The notes: generated by a model not told the origin, from the sequence alone. Numbered from the stretch's first letter, positions 1-7,257 are shown. The stretch is 14,542 bases of DNA from an uncultured Collinsella sp. (GCA_958445895.1 CAUCTV010000032.1:1-14542), one strand, 5' to 3'. Translations and numbers: made by a program.

Positions 1-50
1 TCTGCCGCTCGCAGCCTCATCCCGACGTCGTACAAAGCGTTTCCAGCCAT

Positions 51-90
51 AAAAAGGCCTCCCATTTCTTGTGTCCAAGAAATGGGAGGC
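51..90 (-). terminator. Intrinsic terminator after the larA-channel operon
   Basis: A perfect 15-bp stem (57-71 with 76-90) closes a 4-nt loop. On the minus strand it is followed, after one C, by a run of five T (plus-strand A at 51-55). It sits about 90 nt beyond the stop codon of the channel gene, so it ends the larA-channel transcript and argues against further lar genes being co-transcribed downstream. Confidence 0.9.
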
Positions 91-179
91 AGTTCAGTGC
101 GCAGCGGGGGTTCTTTCATGTCCGAGGACGCGCTGGGAAGTTACCCCATGCGGCCAGCGGACAACTATGTAGCCTCGGA

Positions 180-911
180 CTAGAACATGCCCAAGAAACC
201 GTGCACAAACAGCGCGGCCAGAGCGGCACCGACAAACGGCGCGATGCCAGGAACGAGCAGACCGTACTTCCAGTTGTTGTCAGCCTTGTTCTTGATCGGC
301 AGCACCTGATAGGCCATGCGAGGACCAAGGTCACGTGCCTGGTTCATGGCGAAGCCGGTGATGCCGCCCATGCCCATGCCAACAGCCCAAACGATCAAGC
401 CGACGCAGATAGCGAGCATCAGAACGTTCTCGCCGGCGCGGTTAGCGGCAGCAAGGATGGCGCTGATGAACACAAAGGTGCAGATAGCCTCGCAGAAGAA
501 GTTACGAGCATAGTTCGTGCCCTCGGTGGTGGGGTTGGTAGAGAAGATGTTGCGCTGGGCAATGGGGTCGACGACACCATCGGAAGCCTTGAACTCATCG
601 GCATACATAAGCCAAGCGATTACGGCGCCCACAAAGCCGCCGAGCATATCGGCAATCATGAAGGGGATGCAGCTGCTCCACGGCACCAGGCCGACGATGC
701 ACTGGGCAAGCACCATGGCGGGGTTCATGCACACGGCACCGCCAAAGACAAACAGGCAGACCGAGATGCCAAAAGACCAAGTGGTGATGGCAAACATGTG
801 GCCGGAGCCCTGATACTTGGTGCCCTTGAGCACCGTATCGCAGTGCACGCCCACGCCAAAGATGATCATGAGTGCAGTTGCGCCGAATTCGCAGAGGAGT
901 TTGGTAAGCAT
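180..911 (-). CDS. MIP-family aquaglyceroporin-like channel, probable lactic acid channel (LarD-like)
   Basis: A 243-residue integral membrane protein of the aquaporin/glycerol facilitator (MIP) family. Six hydrophobic helices (about 5-22, 40-60, 83-103, 140-157, 163-183, 217-240) and two re-entrant half-helices can be placed. The first half-helix has the normal NPA (63-65). The second reads MNQARDLGPR, so NPA is replaced by NQA (190-192), but the filter arginine (R193) is kept. W45 in TWSFG matches the GlpF filter tryptophan, which points to a glyceroporin-type pore rather than a water-only one. The ATG is preceded by a modest AAGG four bases upstream. The gene starts 49 nt after larA and is read in the same direction. 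In Lactiplantibacillus plantarum the lar operon includes larD, a glpF-type lactic acid channel, so passive lactic acid transport is the best inference. Glycerol is the alternative substrate. Family is near certain, substrate is inferred. Confidence 0.88.
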   Translation of the reverse strand: MLTKLLCEFGATALMIIFGVGVHCDTVLKGTKYQGSGHMFAITTWSFGISVCLFVFGGAVCMNPAMVLAQCIVGLVPWSSCIPFMIADMLGGFVGAVIAWLMYADEFKASDGVVDPIAQRNIFSTNPTTEGTNYARNFFCEAICTFVFISAILAAANRAGENVLMLAICVGLIVWAVGMGMGGITGFAMNQARDLGPRMAYQVLPIKNKADNNWKYGLLVPGIAPFVGAALAALFVHGFLGMF

Positions 912-960
912 AAAACCTTATCTTTCTTGTCGGTTAAAAACGATTCGTTTAGGCCGCGTG

Positions 961-2238
961 CTAGTGCTGCGCGACGACACCGCCCAGGCCATCGGGAATA
1001 ACGGCAACCTTGGCATCGGCACCCTTCATCTCAAAGGCGAGCTTGAGCGCCTCATCGAGGGTGTTGACCGGCGTCATGTGCATATCCTTGATCATCCGGT
1101 GATCGCACAGGTCGGTAACCATGATCACAGGGTGATGCGCCAGGATGCGGGCAAAGATCTGGCTCGTCCACTGGTCGGGCAGGGTCTCGTCCTTAGGACG
1201 GTCGATGCAGGCGCGCTCAAACTCCGCAGGATCGTTGTCGGCGATGTTGTGATAGAAGCCCTCGCCACCGTGACCGTCGGCACAACCGGCGACATCGATA
1301 ATCACGCCGCCCTCGGGAAGCGTGGCCTCGGCAGAGCACATGCCCTTCACAGCCTGGTAGATGTTCTGGTCGAGCGGGTAGCCGCCGTTGGTGGTGATGG
1401 CAATCTCGCACTCGACGGGCTCAACGCCGGCAAGGCTCTTCACGAACTCGCAGCCGGCCTCGTGCGCCTTGTGGATATCGCCGGCAAAGGAGCCGATGAC
1501 CTCGTGCTTGCCGTTGAGCACCACGTTAAGCACAAAGGCAAGGTGAGCCATCTCGGCGGCAGCAAACATGTCCTCGCTCACGTGGTTGTGGCACAGGTTG
1601 CCGGCACGCGAGTGGGAATCATTCACAAACTGGCCGTTGTGGTTGTACATGATGGTCTTGTAGCTGGCGATGCCAGGCAGGACGGACTTGCGGCTACCAG
1701 AGAAACCGGCAAAGAAGTGCGGCTCAATAAAGCCCTCGGCAAGCAGCAGATCGCAATCGGCGGCAATCTTGTTGATGATGCACTCGCCACCGGAAGGCAG
1801 GGTGCCAATCTTTTTCATCATGCTGTCGTCAGTCGCGACGTGCATAACGATTTCCTCGTTGGCAACAATCTCCTCGCCATACTTGTTGACGAGTTCCTCG
1901 TGCGTCGACGGACGGTGCATACCCGTAGCAACCAAAATACGCACGCGAGCCTCGGGTGCAGCGGAATGGATGTGATGCAGCAGAATAGGCATCGTCACAC
2001 GCGAGGGAACGGGGCGCGTATGATCGGAGCTAATAATGACGATATCTCTCTTGCCAGCACAAAGCTCCTCGAGCGAAGGCGAGCCATAAGGGTTGGCAAG
2101 TGACTCCTCTACCAGCTCTTCCTGCGATTTCGTAGTCTTAAACTCGTTTTGGTGACCTTCCATCACACCCGCGAAGTTCTTATCCTCGAGCTCCAGATGC
2201 AACGTCTTGTGGTCAAACGGCAGTTCACATTCAAACAA
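961..2238 (-). CDS. larA: Lactate racemase LarA (nickel-pincer enzyme)
   Basis: A 425-residue LarA that interconverts D- and L-lactate in the cytoplasm, using the nickel-pincer nucleotide (NPN) cofactor made by LarB, LarC and LarE. An open frame reaches up to 2379, but I place the start at a TTG (2236-2238) because a GGAAGAGG Shine-Dalgarno lies 10 nt upstream. With that start the residues fall exactly on the L. plantarum numbering: D72 and R75 in SSDHTRPVPS, H108 in ATGMHRPSTHEE, H174 in IEPHFFAGFSG, K184 (covalent NPN attachment) in SRKSVLPG, and the nickel ligand H200. The C-terminal half keeps TTNGGYPLDQNIYQAVKGM, DGHGGEGFYHN and PDQWTSQIFARIL. It is followed by the MIP channel. No larB, larC, larE or larR lies in this window, so maturation must depend on genes elsewhere. 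All active-site residues are present, so it should be functional. Confidence 0.95.
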   Translation of the reverse strand: MFECELPFDHKTLHLELEDKNFAGVMEGHQNEFKTTKSQEELVEESLANPYGSPSLEELCAGKRDIVIISSDHTRPVPSRVTMPILLHHIHSAAPEARVRILVATGMHRPSTHEELVNKYGEEIVANEEIVMHVATDDSMMKKIGTLPSGGECIINKIAADCDLLLAEGFIEPHFFAGFSGSRKSVLPGIASYKTIMYNHNGQFVNDSHSRAGNLCHNHVSEDMFAAAEMAHLAFVLNVVLNGKHEVIGSFAGDIHKAHEAGCEFVKSLAGVEPVECEIAITTNGGYPLDQNIYQAVKGMCSAEATLPEGGVIIDVAGCADGHGGEGFYHNIADNDPAEFERACIDRPKDETLPDQWTSQIFARILAHHPVIMVTDLCDHRMIKDMHMTPVNTLDEALKLAFEMKGADAKVAVIPDGLGGVVAQH

Positions 2239-2256
2239 TGATGAGCGCCCTCTTCC
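2236..2256 (-). promoter_or_regulatory. Ribosome binding site and TTG start of larA
   Basis: On the minus strand GGAAGAGG (plus 2249-2256) precedes the TTG (2236-2238) by 10 nt. No ATG or GTG with comparable spacing occurs near the position where LarA homologues begin, and residue numbering from this TTG matches characterised LarA exactly. Confidence 0.75.
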
Positions 2257-2360
2257 TTTCAACTGACACACTAGATAAACCGTTGGAAGGATACGCCGCT
2301 CACCGAAAAACACCACCGTCCACCGACTCATTAACACAACGTTCATATTTGACCCACAAC

Positions 2361-2391
2361 AAAACGACCGCGATCCCAAACGGGACCGCGG
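2361..2391 (-). terminator. Intrinsic terminator upstream of larA
   Basis: A 10-bp stem (2368-2377 with 2382-2391) with a 4-nt loop. Its only irregular pair is a G-T wobble on the minus strand and an A-C mismatch on the plus strand, so it folds as minus-strand RNA. It is followed on that strand by a T-rich stretch with TTTT (2361-2364). It lies about 350 nt beyond the ppc stop and would stop read-through from ppc into larA. The larA promoter should therefore lie between 2360 and 2239. I see no convincing -35/-10 pair there. Confidence 0.65.
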
Positions 2392-2411
2392 CCGCTACAG
2401 TCGTAAGTCAA

Positions 2412-2660
2412 GAAGCGCGCCATTATTCCCCCAGCCAGTAATCCACCGAAGACCGGACATCGTAGGGCCCGCCATCAGCTTACTTTTAGGCACACTCCGC
2501 AGGACGCAAGAAGCCCTCGCCGCACTCCACACTAAGCGCGAAGCGCGCTTTATTCCCTTCAGCCCCAATCCCCGAAGACCGAGGACGAAGGGACCCGACG
2601 GGTTTCCCTCTGAATGCATTCCGCAGCACGAAGCCCCCTTATCCGCAGCTCCGAAGGAGC
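2412..2660 (-). repeat. Degenerate tandem repeat of about 125 nt between ppc and larA
   Basis: The ppc-larA gap has no gene. Two related units lie in the same orientation. On the minus strand, GGTCTTCGG-(G/A-rich)-GGGAATAA-GCGCGCTTC occurs around 2540-2580 and again around 2412-2454, and each copy is preceded by a related block GGGCTTC-CTGCGGA-GGGnCC (2590-2637 and 2464-2518). Matching points are offset by 120-126 nt. The copies differ by many substitutions and small indels, so this is an old duplication or two members of a repeat family. A 7-bp stem around AAG (2535-2551) lies within it. Confidence 0.55.
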
Positions 2661-2716
2661 AGGATAAGGGGGCTTCAAGTGCGAGGACGCATTCAGAGGG
2701 AAACCCGTCGGGTCCC
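2590..2716 (-). repeat. 127-nt nested palindrome in the ppc 3' region
   Basis: Three nested inverted repeats share one centre. The outer arms are 28 nt and perfect (2590-2617 with 2689-2716). The middle arms are 15 nt and perfect (2630-2644 with 2662-2676). The inner hairpin has a 5-bp stem around GAA (2648-2652 with 2656-2660). The arms are separated by 12-nt internal loops. The structure begins 23 nt after the ppc stop codon. There is no T-run on either side, so it is not a standard intrinsic terminator. It may be a 3'-end stabilising structure, a MITE-like element or a repeat of this genome. Confidence 0.85.
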
Positions 2717-2739
2717 GGTGAGAGCCACAGGGCTATCGA

Positions 2740-5553
2740 TTACCCCGTGTTCTGCAATCCTGCCGAGACGCCGGTCACAGTCGAAAGAATCAGGCTCATG
2801 TACTCGGCCTTCTTCTCCTCGGCCATCTCGTCCTGGTTCATGCGCACCTCGCGAAGGGCGCGGACCTGGGCGATGGACAGGGCGTCGACGTAGGGGTTAC
2901 GCACGCGGACGGCGCAGCCGAGCACGCGACGACGCTGCAGCGGCCACTCGTCACCGACGATGGCAAGGACCCACTTACGCGTGAGCTGCATCTCGGTGAA
3001 GACCTTCTCGGACAGATCCTGGCGGTCGCCCAGGTGCAGATACATCTTGGCGATGCGCTGGTCAGTCTTGGCGATCGACATCTCGATGTTGTCGATAAAG
3101 GTGCGGAAGAACGGCCACTCCTGGTAGGCAGCCTTAAGCTGGTCCAGATCGCCAAACTGCTCGCAGGCGGTACCCAGGCCGTACCAAGCGGCCAGATTGA
3201 TGCGCGCCTGGCTCCAGCTGAAGATCCACGGAATGGTACGCAGGTCGTCGAGCGACTTGGCACCCAAGCCGCGCTTGGCGGGACGCGAGCCGATCGGCAG
3301 CAGACCGACCTCGGTCAGCGGCGTCACGGTCGAGAACCACGGTGTAAAGTCCTCGGTGTTCAGCAGGTCCAGATAGCGCTCGTGGCTTGCGGCGTTGAGC
3401 TTGTCGGCCATATCCCAGAACTTCTGCGCGGTCTCGGTGTTGGTCTTCTCGACACTCGGGGCCGACTGCAAAAGCGTTGCGGCGGCAACGGACTCAACAT
3501 GGCGCTGAGCCAGCGTGCGGTTGCCGTAACGGGCAAAGATGACCTCGCCCTGCTCGGTGAGCTTAAAGAAGCAGTTGACCGAACCCTTGGGCTGCGCCAG
3601 CACGGCCTTGTTGGCCGGGCCGCCGCCACGACCCACGGCACCGCCGCGACCGTGCATGAGCACCAGGTCGATATCGTTCTTCTCGGCCCACTTGGCAATG
3701 CGCTCCTGCGCGGAGTGCAGCGCGAGCATGGCCGTGGTAGGACCGGCATCCTTGGAGGAGTCGGAATAGCCCAGCATGACCTCCATGCGGCGGTTGGTCT
3801 GGGCAAGGCGCTTTTGCACCACAGGCAGCGTAAGCATCTGGTCGAGCACGTCGACGCAGCCCTCGAGGTCCTCGAGCTGCTCGAACAGCGGGATCACGTC
3901 GAGCTCGGGGACATCCTCCTCGTGTGCAAAGGACAGGTGGGCAAGCTCAAAGACGTCGGCCACATGCTGGGCGCTCTTGGTGAACGAGATGATGTAGCGG
4001 TGCGCCATCTTCTTGCCGTAGCGCTTTTGGATGGAACCGATAGCGCGGAAGGTGTCGATGACCTCGCGCGTCATAGGCTGCAGGTCTCCATGGATACCGT
4101 TCTCGTGGATATCCTTGAGAGCGCGGGCGTGCACCACGGAGTGCTGACGGAACTCCATCTCGACCATATGGAAGCCGAAGGACTCGACCTGCCAGATGAT
4201 GGTCTGGACCGGGCCGTAGGCAGCACGGACGGCACCGCAAGCGGCCAGCGAGCGCTGGACGACACGCAGGTCCTCCAGGAACTCATCGGCGCTGTGGTAC
4301 ATGGTATCGGTGATACGGCGCACGGTAGCGTTCAGACGGTCGGCCATGACGAGCATGACGGCGCGATGCGGCTCGTGCTCGGAAATCAGCTCGGCGCGAG
4401 CCGTGTACTGAGCGCTCATCTCGACCTGATGGTTCCACAGGTTCATGAGCTCTGCCGACGGCTTGCTGTAGGCGGCCTCGAGCGTAAGGTTGCGGCCGAT
4501 GCGGCGGCACTTGTCCTCGAGCTTGAGCACCATGTGCGTGAAGTACTTGGCGGCGACCTCGCGGCTCACCTTGGCGGTAACGTTGGGGTTGCCGTCGCGG
4601 TCGGAACCGATCCAGCTGCCGGGGTGGAAGAACGCCGGGCACAGCGGCGGCACGGTGCCGGCCTTGTCGCCCAGCACCCAGTCATCAAAACGACGATAGA
4701 TAACGGGAATGACGTCGAACAGCGTGTTATCGAAGATGTCGATGATGGTATCGGCTTCTTCGACCGGCGTGGGCTTCTTGAGCGCGATGGGGCTCGTACG
4801 CACCAGAGCGTCGATCTCCTGCAGCATATGGCGCTCGTTCTCCACCAGGTCGGAGCCGTCCAGGCGCGGACGCTCCTCCAGCAGGTTGGAGATACGGCGA
4901 ATCTTGCCCTCGACGGCCTTACGACGGGCCTCGGTGGGATGTGCGGTAAAGACAGGGTGGAACTCGAGCTTGTCGAGCAGCTCGTTGGCGCCCTCGACAC
5001 CCATCTCGTTTACCAACTGGTGATAGGCGACGGTGAGTTCGTTGGCGGGATCGACCTCGGTATCGGTCGACGCACCTGCCTCGCGCTCGCGCAGCTGCGC
5101 CACGCGGTAGTTCTCCTCCGACAGGTTTGCCAGATGGAAGAAGCTCGTAAAGGCGCGGACGATAACCTGCTGCTTATCGAGCGGCAGACTGTCGATCAGA
5201 TCAACGACCTCGCGAAACGCCACGGCGGTGGGCTCGTCGGCAGTGGGCACGCCCTGCTCGTCGACGGACTCGTCGGCAGCACGGGTGCCGGGGTTTCCGG
5301 CATTGGCCACAATCTCGGCTGTCAAAATCTTGTCGAACAGGTCCGCGATCTCGGGATCATACTCGCTAAGCACACGGCGCTCCAGGCGCAAGAACAGCGC
5401 CAGATTGTCGCGCAGCTCCTCGGGGATCTCGATCTCGGCGAGACGCTCCTTGGATTCGGCATTCGAGCCGATTCGGTTAACGAGGCGGTTGACCACGGCA
5501 GCGACGCGCGCCGCGGCTTCGGGTACAGACTGGTTGCTTAGGTTCTCAGCCAC
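2740..5553 (-). CDS. ppc: Phosphoenolpyruvate carboxylase
   Basis: A 937-residue cytosolic enzyme that carboxylates PEP with bicarbonate to oxaloacetate, the anaplerotic step feeding the C4 branch, aspartate and fermentative succinate. Hallmarks run in order: FTAHPTEARR with the catalytic histidine at about residue 205, IGSDRDGNPNVT near 315, MLGYSDSSKDAG near 595, the mobile glycine loop HGRGGAVGRGGGP near 635, GSRPAKRGLG with IPWIFSWSQARI near 760, and the invariant C-terminal QNTG. The catalytic histidine is at 138 in the 883-aa E. coli enzyme, so this protein has about 65 extra residues before it, including an acidic stretch near 95-110. I choose the GTG at 5551-5553, which has GGGAGG four bases upstream. 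An ATG four codons earlier has its AAGGAGGA almost touching it. The gene is monocistronic, with its own TATAAT box upstream and a large hairpin downstream. Confidence 0.97.
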   Translation of the reverse strand: MAENLSNQSVPEAAARVAAVVNRLVNRIGSNAESKERLAEIEIPEELRDNLALFLRLERRVLSEYDPEIADLFDKILTAEIVANAGNPGTRAADESVDEQGVPTADEPTAVAFREVVDLIDSLPLDKQQVIVRAFTSFFHLANLSEENYRVAQLREREAGASTDTEVDPANELTVAYHQLVNEMGVEGANELLDKLEFHPVFTAHPTEARRKAVEGKIRRISNLLEERPRLDGSDLVENERHMLQEIDALVRTSPIALKKPTPVEEADTIIDIFDNTLFDVIPVIYRRFDDWVLGDKAGTVPPLCPAFFHPGSWIGSDRDGNPNVTAKVSREVAAKYFTHMVLKLEDKCRRIGRNLTLEAAYSKPSAELMNLWNHQVEMSAQYTARAELISEHEPHRAVMLVMADRLNATVRRITDTMYHSADEFLEDLRVVQRSLAACGAVRAAYGPVQTIIWQVESFGFHMVEMEFRQHSVVHARALKDIHENGIHGDLQPMTREVIDTFRAIGSIQKRYGKKMAHRYIISFTKSAQHVADVFELAHLSFAHEEDVPELDVIPLFEQLEDLEGCVDVLDQMLTLPVVQKRLAQTNRRMEVMLGYSDSSKDAGPTTAMLALHSAQERIAKWAEKNDIDLVLMHGRGGAVGRGGGPANKAVLAQPKGSVNCFFKLTEQGEVIFARYGNRTLAQRHVESVAAATLLQSAPSVEKTNTETAQKFWDMADKLNAASHERYLDLLNTEDFTPWFSTVTPLTEVGLLPIGSRPAKRGLGAKSLDDLRTIPWIFSWSQARINLAAWYGLGTACEQFGDLDQLKAAYQEWPFFRTFIDNIEMSIAKTDQRIAKMYLHLGDRQDLSEKVFTEMQLTRKWVLAIVGDEWPLQRRRVLGCAVRVRNPYVDALSIAQVRALREVRMNQDEMAEEKKAEYMSLILSTVTGVSAGLQNTG

Positions 5554-5573
5554 GTTTCCTCCCATTCCTCCTT
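5551..5573 (-). promoter_or_regulatory. Ribosome binding site region of ppc with two candidate starts
   Basis: The minus strand carries AAGGAGGA (5566-5573) abutting an ATG (5563-5565), then GGGAGG (5558-5563) four bases before a GTG (5551-5553). The first spacing is too short for efficient initiation, so the GTG is preferred. The two starts differ by only four residues. Confidence 0.55.
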
Positions 5574-5597
5574 CTATGCACGTAACATGCGGTATTT

Positions 5598-5603
5598 ATT
5601 ATA
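5598..5603 (-). promoter_or_regulatory. Probable -10 box of the ppc promoter
   Basis: A perfect TATAAT on the minus strand lies 44 nt upstream of the chosen ppc start. No good -35 is found at 16-18 nt, so only the -10 element is supported. It lies downstream of the hisS terminator, consistent with an independent ppc transcript. Confidence 0.5.
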
Positions 5604-5717
5604 GGCACTCGGCAAAAACTTTCGACGCTGATTGCGCTTTACCACACAAAAGTATTTTCTGCATTGCAAGGCTTTTTGCCCCAAATGGTCGTATTTCTCG
5701 GTGGGCGGCATATGCAA

Positions 5718-5753
5718 ACGGGGGCATTCCGCATAAATGCGAAACACCCCCGT
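5718..5753 (-). terminator. Stem-loop terminator of hisS
   Basis: A 16-bp stem (5718-5733 with 5738-5753) closes a 4-nt loop. Three of its pairs are G-U on the minus strand and would be A-C mismatches on the plus strand. It starts 58 nt beyond the hisS stop. The following minus-strand sequence is only weakly T-rich (TTTGCAT), so termination may be incomplete. Confidence 0.65.
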
Positions 5754-5811
5754 AACAATCGCTCTCAATGAGCTGAGCGCTTTAGTGAGTCCACAGCTCA
5801 AAAATCATGCG

Positions 5812-7125
5812 CTACAGGCGCTCACGAACCGCCTCGACCACGTTGGCCAGATCGACGAGGGCCTCGTCATGGCTCTCCATGTCGCGCACCTTGACCTTGC
5901 CGGCGGCAAGCTCGTCGCCGCCCAAGACCAAAATGAGCTTAGCGCCCACCTTGTCGGCCTGCTTAAACTGAGCCTTAAGCGAACGACCCTGATAGTCTGC
6001 CTCGGTCACGATACCTGCGGCGCGAAGCTCCTGCGTAATGGCAAAGACGTTCTGGCGCAACTCCTTGCCGGCATTGGCGACGTAGACATACGGGGTCTCC
6101 TCGGCGCCCAGGTCGCTGCCAAAGGCCTGCAGGGCCAGCAGGGCGCGCTCAAAACCGACGGCGAAGCCGACGCCGGCCGTGGGCTTGCCGCCCTCGAGCT
6201 CGACCAGGCCATCGTAGCGGCCGCCGCCACCGATGGAGCCGACGCCGGCACCGGGAGCCTCGACCTCAAAGACGGTGCGGGTGTAGTAGTCCAGACCACG
6301 CACCAGGGTGGGATCCTCGACATACTCGATACCGGCGGCATCCAGATAGCGCTTGACCTGCTCGTAGTGCTCGCGGCACTCGTCGCACAGGTTGTCGCCC
6401 ATCAGCGGCGCGTCGGCCATGATCTCGCGGCAGTGGTCGTTCTTGCAGTCGAAGGCACGCAGCGGGTTGAGCTCGGCGCGCTCGCGGCACTCGTCACACA
6501 TCTCTTCAGCGTGATCGAGGATAAACTGCTTGACCTGCTCGCGGTAAGCCGGACGGCACTGAGCGTCGCCCATCGAGTTAATGAGCAGACGGAGCTTGGA
6601 AAGATCGAAGCCCAGGCGCTTGTAGAACTCCATGAGCATGATGATGCACTCGGCGTCTGCCGCCGGATCGGGAGCGCCGAGCCACTCGATACCCACCTGG
6701 TGGAACTGACGCAGGCGGCCCTTCTGGGGACGCTCGCCGCGGAACATGGCCTCGGCGTAGTAAGCCTTAAACGGCGTGGAGCCCTGGGGCACCAGGTTGT
6801 TCTCCACGACTGCGCGCACCACACCGGCCGTGCCCTCGGGACGAAGCGCCAGGCGCTGCTTGGGCTTGAGTTTTGTGTCGGTGCCCTCGGTAAAGACGCG
6901 CTCCAGGTTGGCGCCGCTAAAGACGCGGAACATCTCCTTGCGCACGACGTCGGTCGACTGGCCGATGCCGTGGACAAAGACGTCCACCTGCTCGATCGCG
7001 GGCGTCTCGATGGGTTTAAAACCAAACGGCTCGAACACGCCGGCAGCGATCTGCTGCATCTTTTGCCAAGCGCGCATCTCGGCGCCGATAAGGTCGCGGG
7101 TTCCCTCCGCCTTCTGTGCCTGCAT
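5812..7125 (-). CDS. hisS: Histidyl-tRNA synthetase
   Basis: A 437-residue class II synthetase that charges tRNA-His. Motif 1 lies in the N-terminal segment around residues 30-65. Motif 2 is RPEGTAGVVRA with YYAEAMFRGERPQKGR (about 95-137). The histidine-specific signatures are LVRGLDYYTRTVFEV (about 274-288) and GGGGRYDGLVE, and motif 3 is GVGFAVGFERALLAL (about 318-332). The C-terminal 100 residues fit the anticodon-binding domain. An insertion holds six cysteines (about 210, 213, 227, 232, 247, 250), two pairs of them as CDEC, as in many anaerobe HisRS proteins and possibly zinc-binding. The frame opens at a TTG two codons earlier, but AAAGGTG lies 7 nt before the ATG at 7123-7125 and touches the TTG, so the ATG is the start. 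It has its own -10 box and terminator and is a single-gene unit here; aspS, a frequent neighbour, is absent. Confidence 0.97.
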   Translation of the reverse strand: MQAQKAEGTRDLIGAEMRAWQKMQQIAAGVFEPFGFKPIETPAIEQVDVFVHGIGQSTDVVRKEMFRVFSGANLERVFTEGTDTKLKPKQRLALRPEGTAGVVRAVVENNLVPQGSTPFKAYYAEAMFRGERPQKGRLRQFHQVGIEWLGAPDPAADAECIIMLMEFYKRLGFDLSKLRLLINSMGDAQCRPAYREQVKQFILDHAEEMCDECRERAELNPLRAFDCKNDHCREIMADAPLMGDNLCDECREHYEQVKRYLDAAGIEYVEDPTLVRGLDYYTRTVFEVEAPGAGVGSIGGGGRYDGLVELEGGKPTAGVGFAVGFERALLALQAFGSDLGAEETPYVYVANAGKELRQNVFAITQELRAAGIVTEADYQGRSLKAQFKQADKVGAKLILVLGGDELAAGKVKVRDMESHDEALVDLANVVEAVRERL

Positions 7126-7167
7126 GGGCAAACACCTTTCTTTTGTATCGCGTCATAGGTAGTGGAC

Positions 7168-7173
7168 ATTATA
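7168..7173 (-). promoter_or_regulatory. Probable -10 box of the hisS promoter
   Basis: A perfect TATAAT on the minus strand, 42 nt upstream of the hisS ATG. The -35 position falls at the foot of the long hairpin 7191-7250 and has no good match to TTGACA. The hairpin ends only 17 nt from the -10 box, so it could affect promoter access as well as ending upstream transcription. Confidence 0.55.
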
Positions 7174-7190
7174 CGGCACAAAGCAGCAAC

Positions 7191-7250
7191 GCGGCGGCGT
7201 GTCTGACCGAACGAGGGTATGGGGACTCGTTCGGCCAGACACGCCGCCGC
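7191..7250 (-). repeat. Long hairpin A in the MFS-hisS gap
   Basis: Arms of 25 nt (7191-7215 with 7226-7250) around a 10-nt loop. The single irregular pair (7206 with 7235) is G-U on the minus strand and A-C on the plus strand. No T-run follows. It is the last of three consecutive long hairpins after the M20-MFS operon and may end that transcript or protect its 3' end. Confidence 0.8.
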
Positions 7251-7257
7251 GGTTTGT

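Noticed and set aside
938..950. Palindrome aaacgattcgttt between larA and the channel gene as an operator or terminator
   Set aside because: Arms of 6 bp with a one-base centre cannot form a stable hairpin. The T-run after it on the minus strand is suggestive, but the two genes look co-transcribed and no second copy was found.
2239..2360. Lar-box (LarR-type palindrome) or clear promoter upstream of larA
   Set aside because: I searched for a symmetric Crp/Fnr-like site and for a -35/-10 pair with 16-18 nt spacing and found nothing convincing.
2395..2619. Small minus-strand frame (74 codons) in the ppc-larA gap
   Set aside because: It runs through the degenerate repeat and one palindrome arm, has no recognisable motif, and the DNA there is explained by the repeats.
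2590..2716. Insertion sequence or complete MITE
   Set aside because: No transposase and no evident target-site duplication flanks the palindrome, so a mobile-element call is not supported beyond the possibility noted in the findings.
3034..5541. Very long open frame on the plus strand opposite ppc (835 codons), with similar ones opposite larA and hisS
   Set aside because: It is exactly antisense to a certain gene and its translation is His/Leu/Val/Gly-rich without domains. In GC-rich DNA the complementary frame of a real gene often lacks stops.
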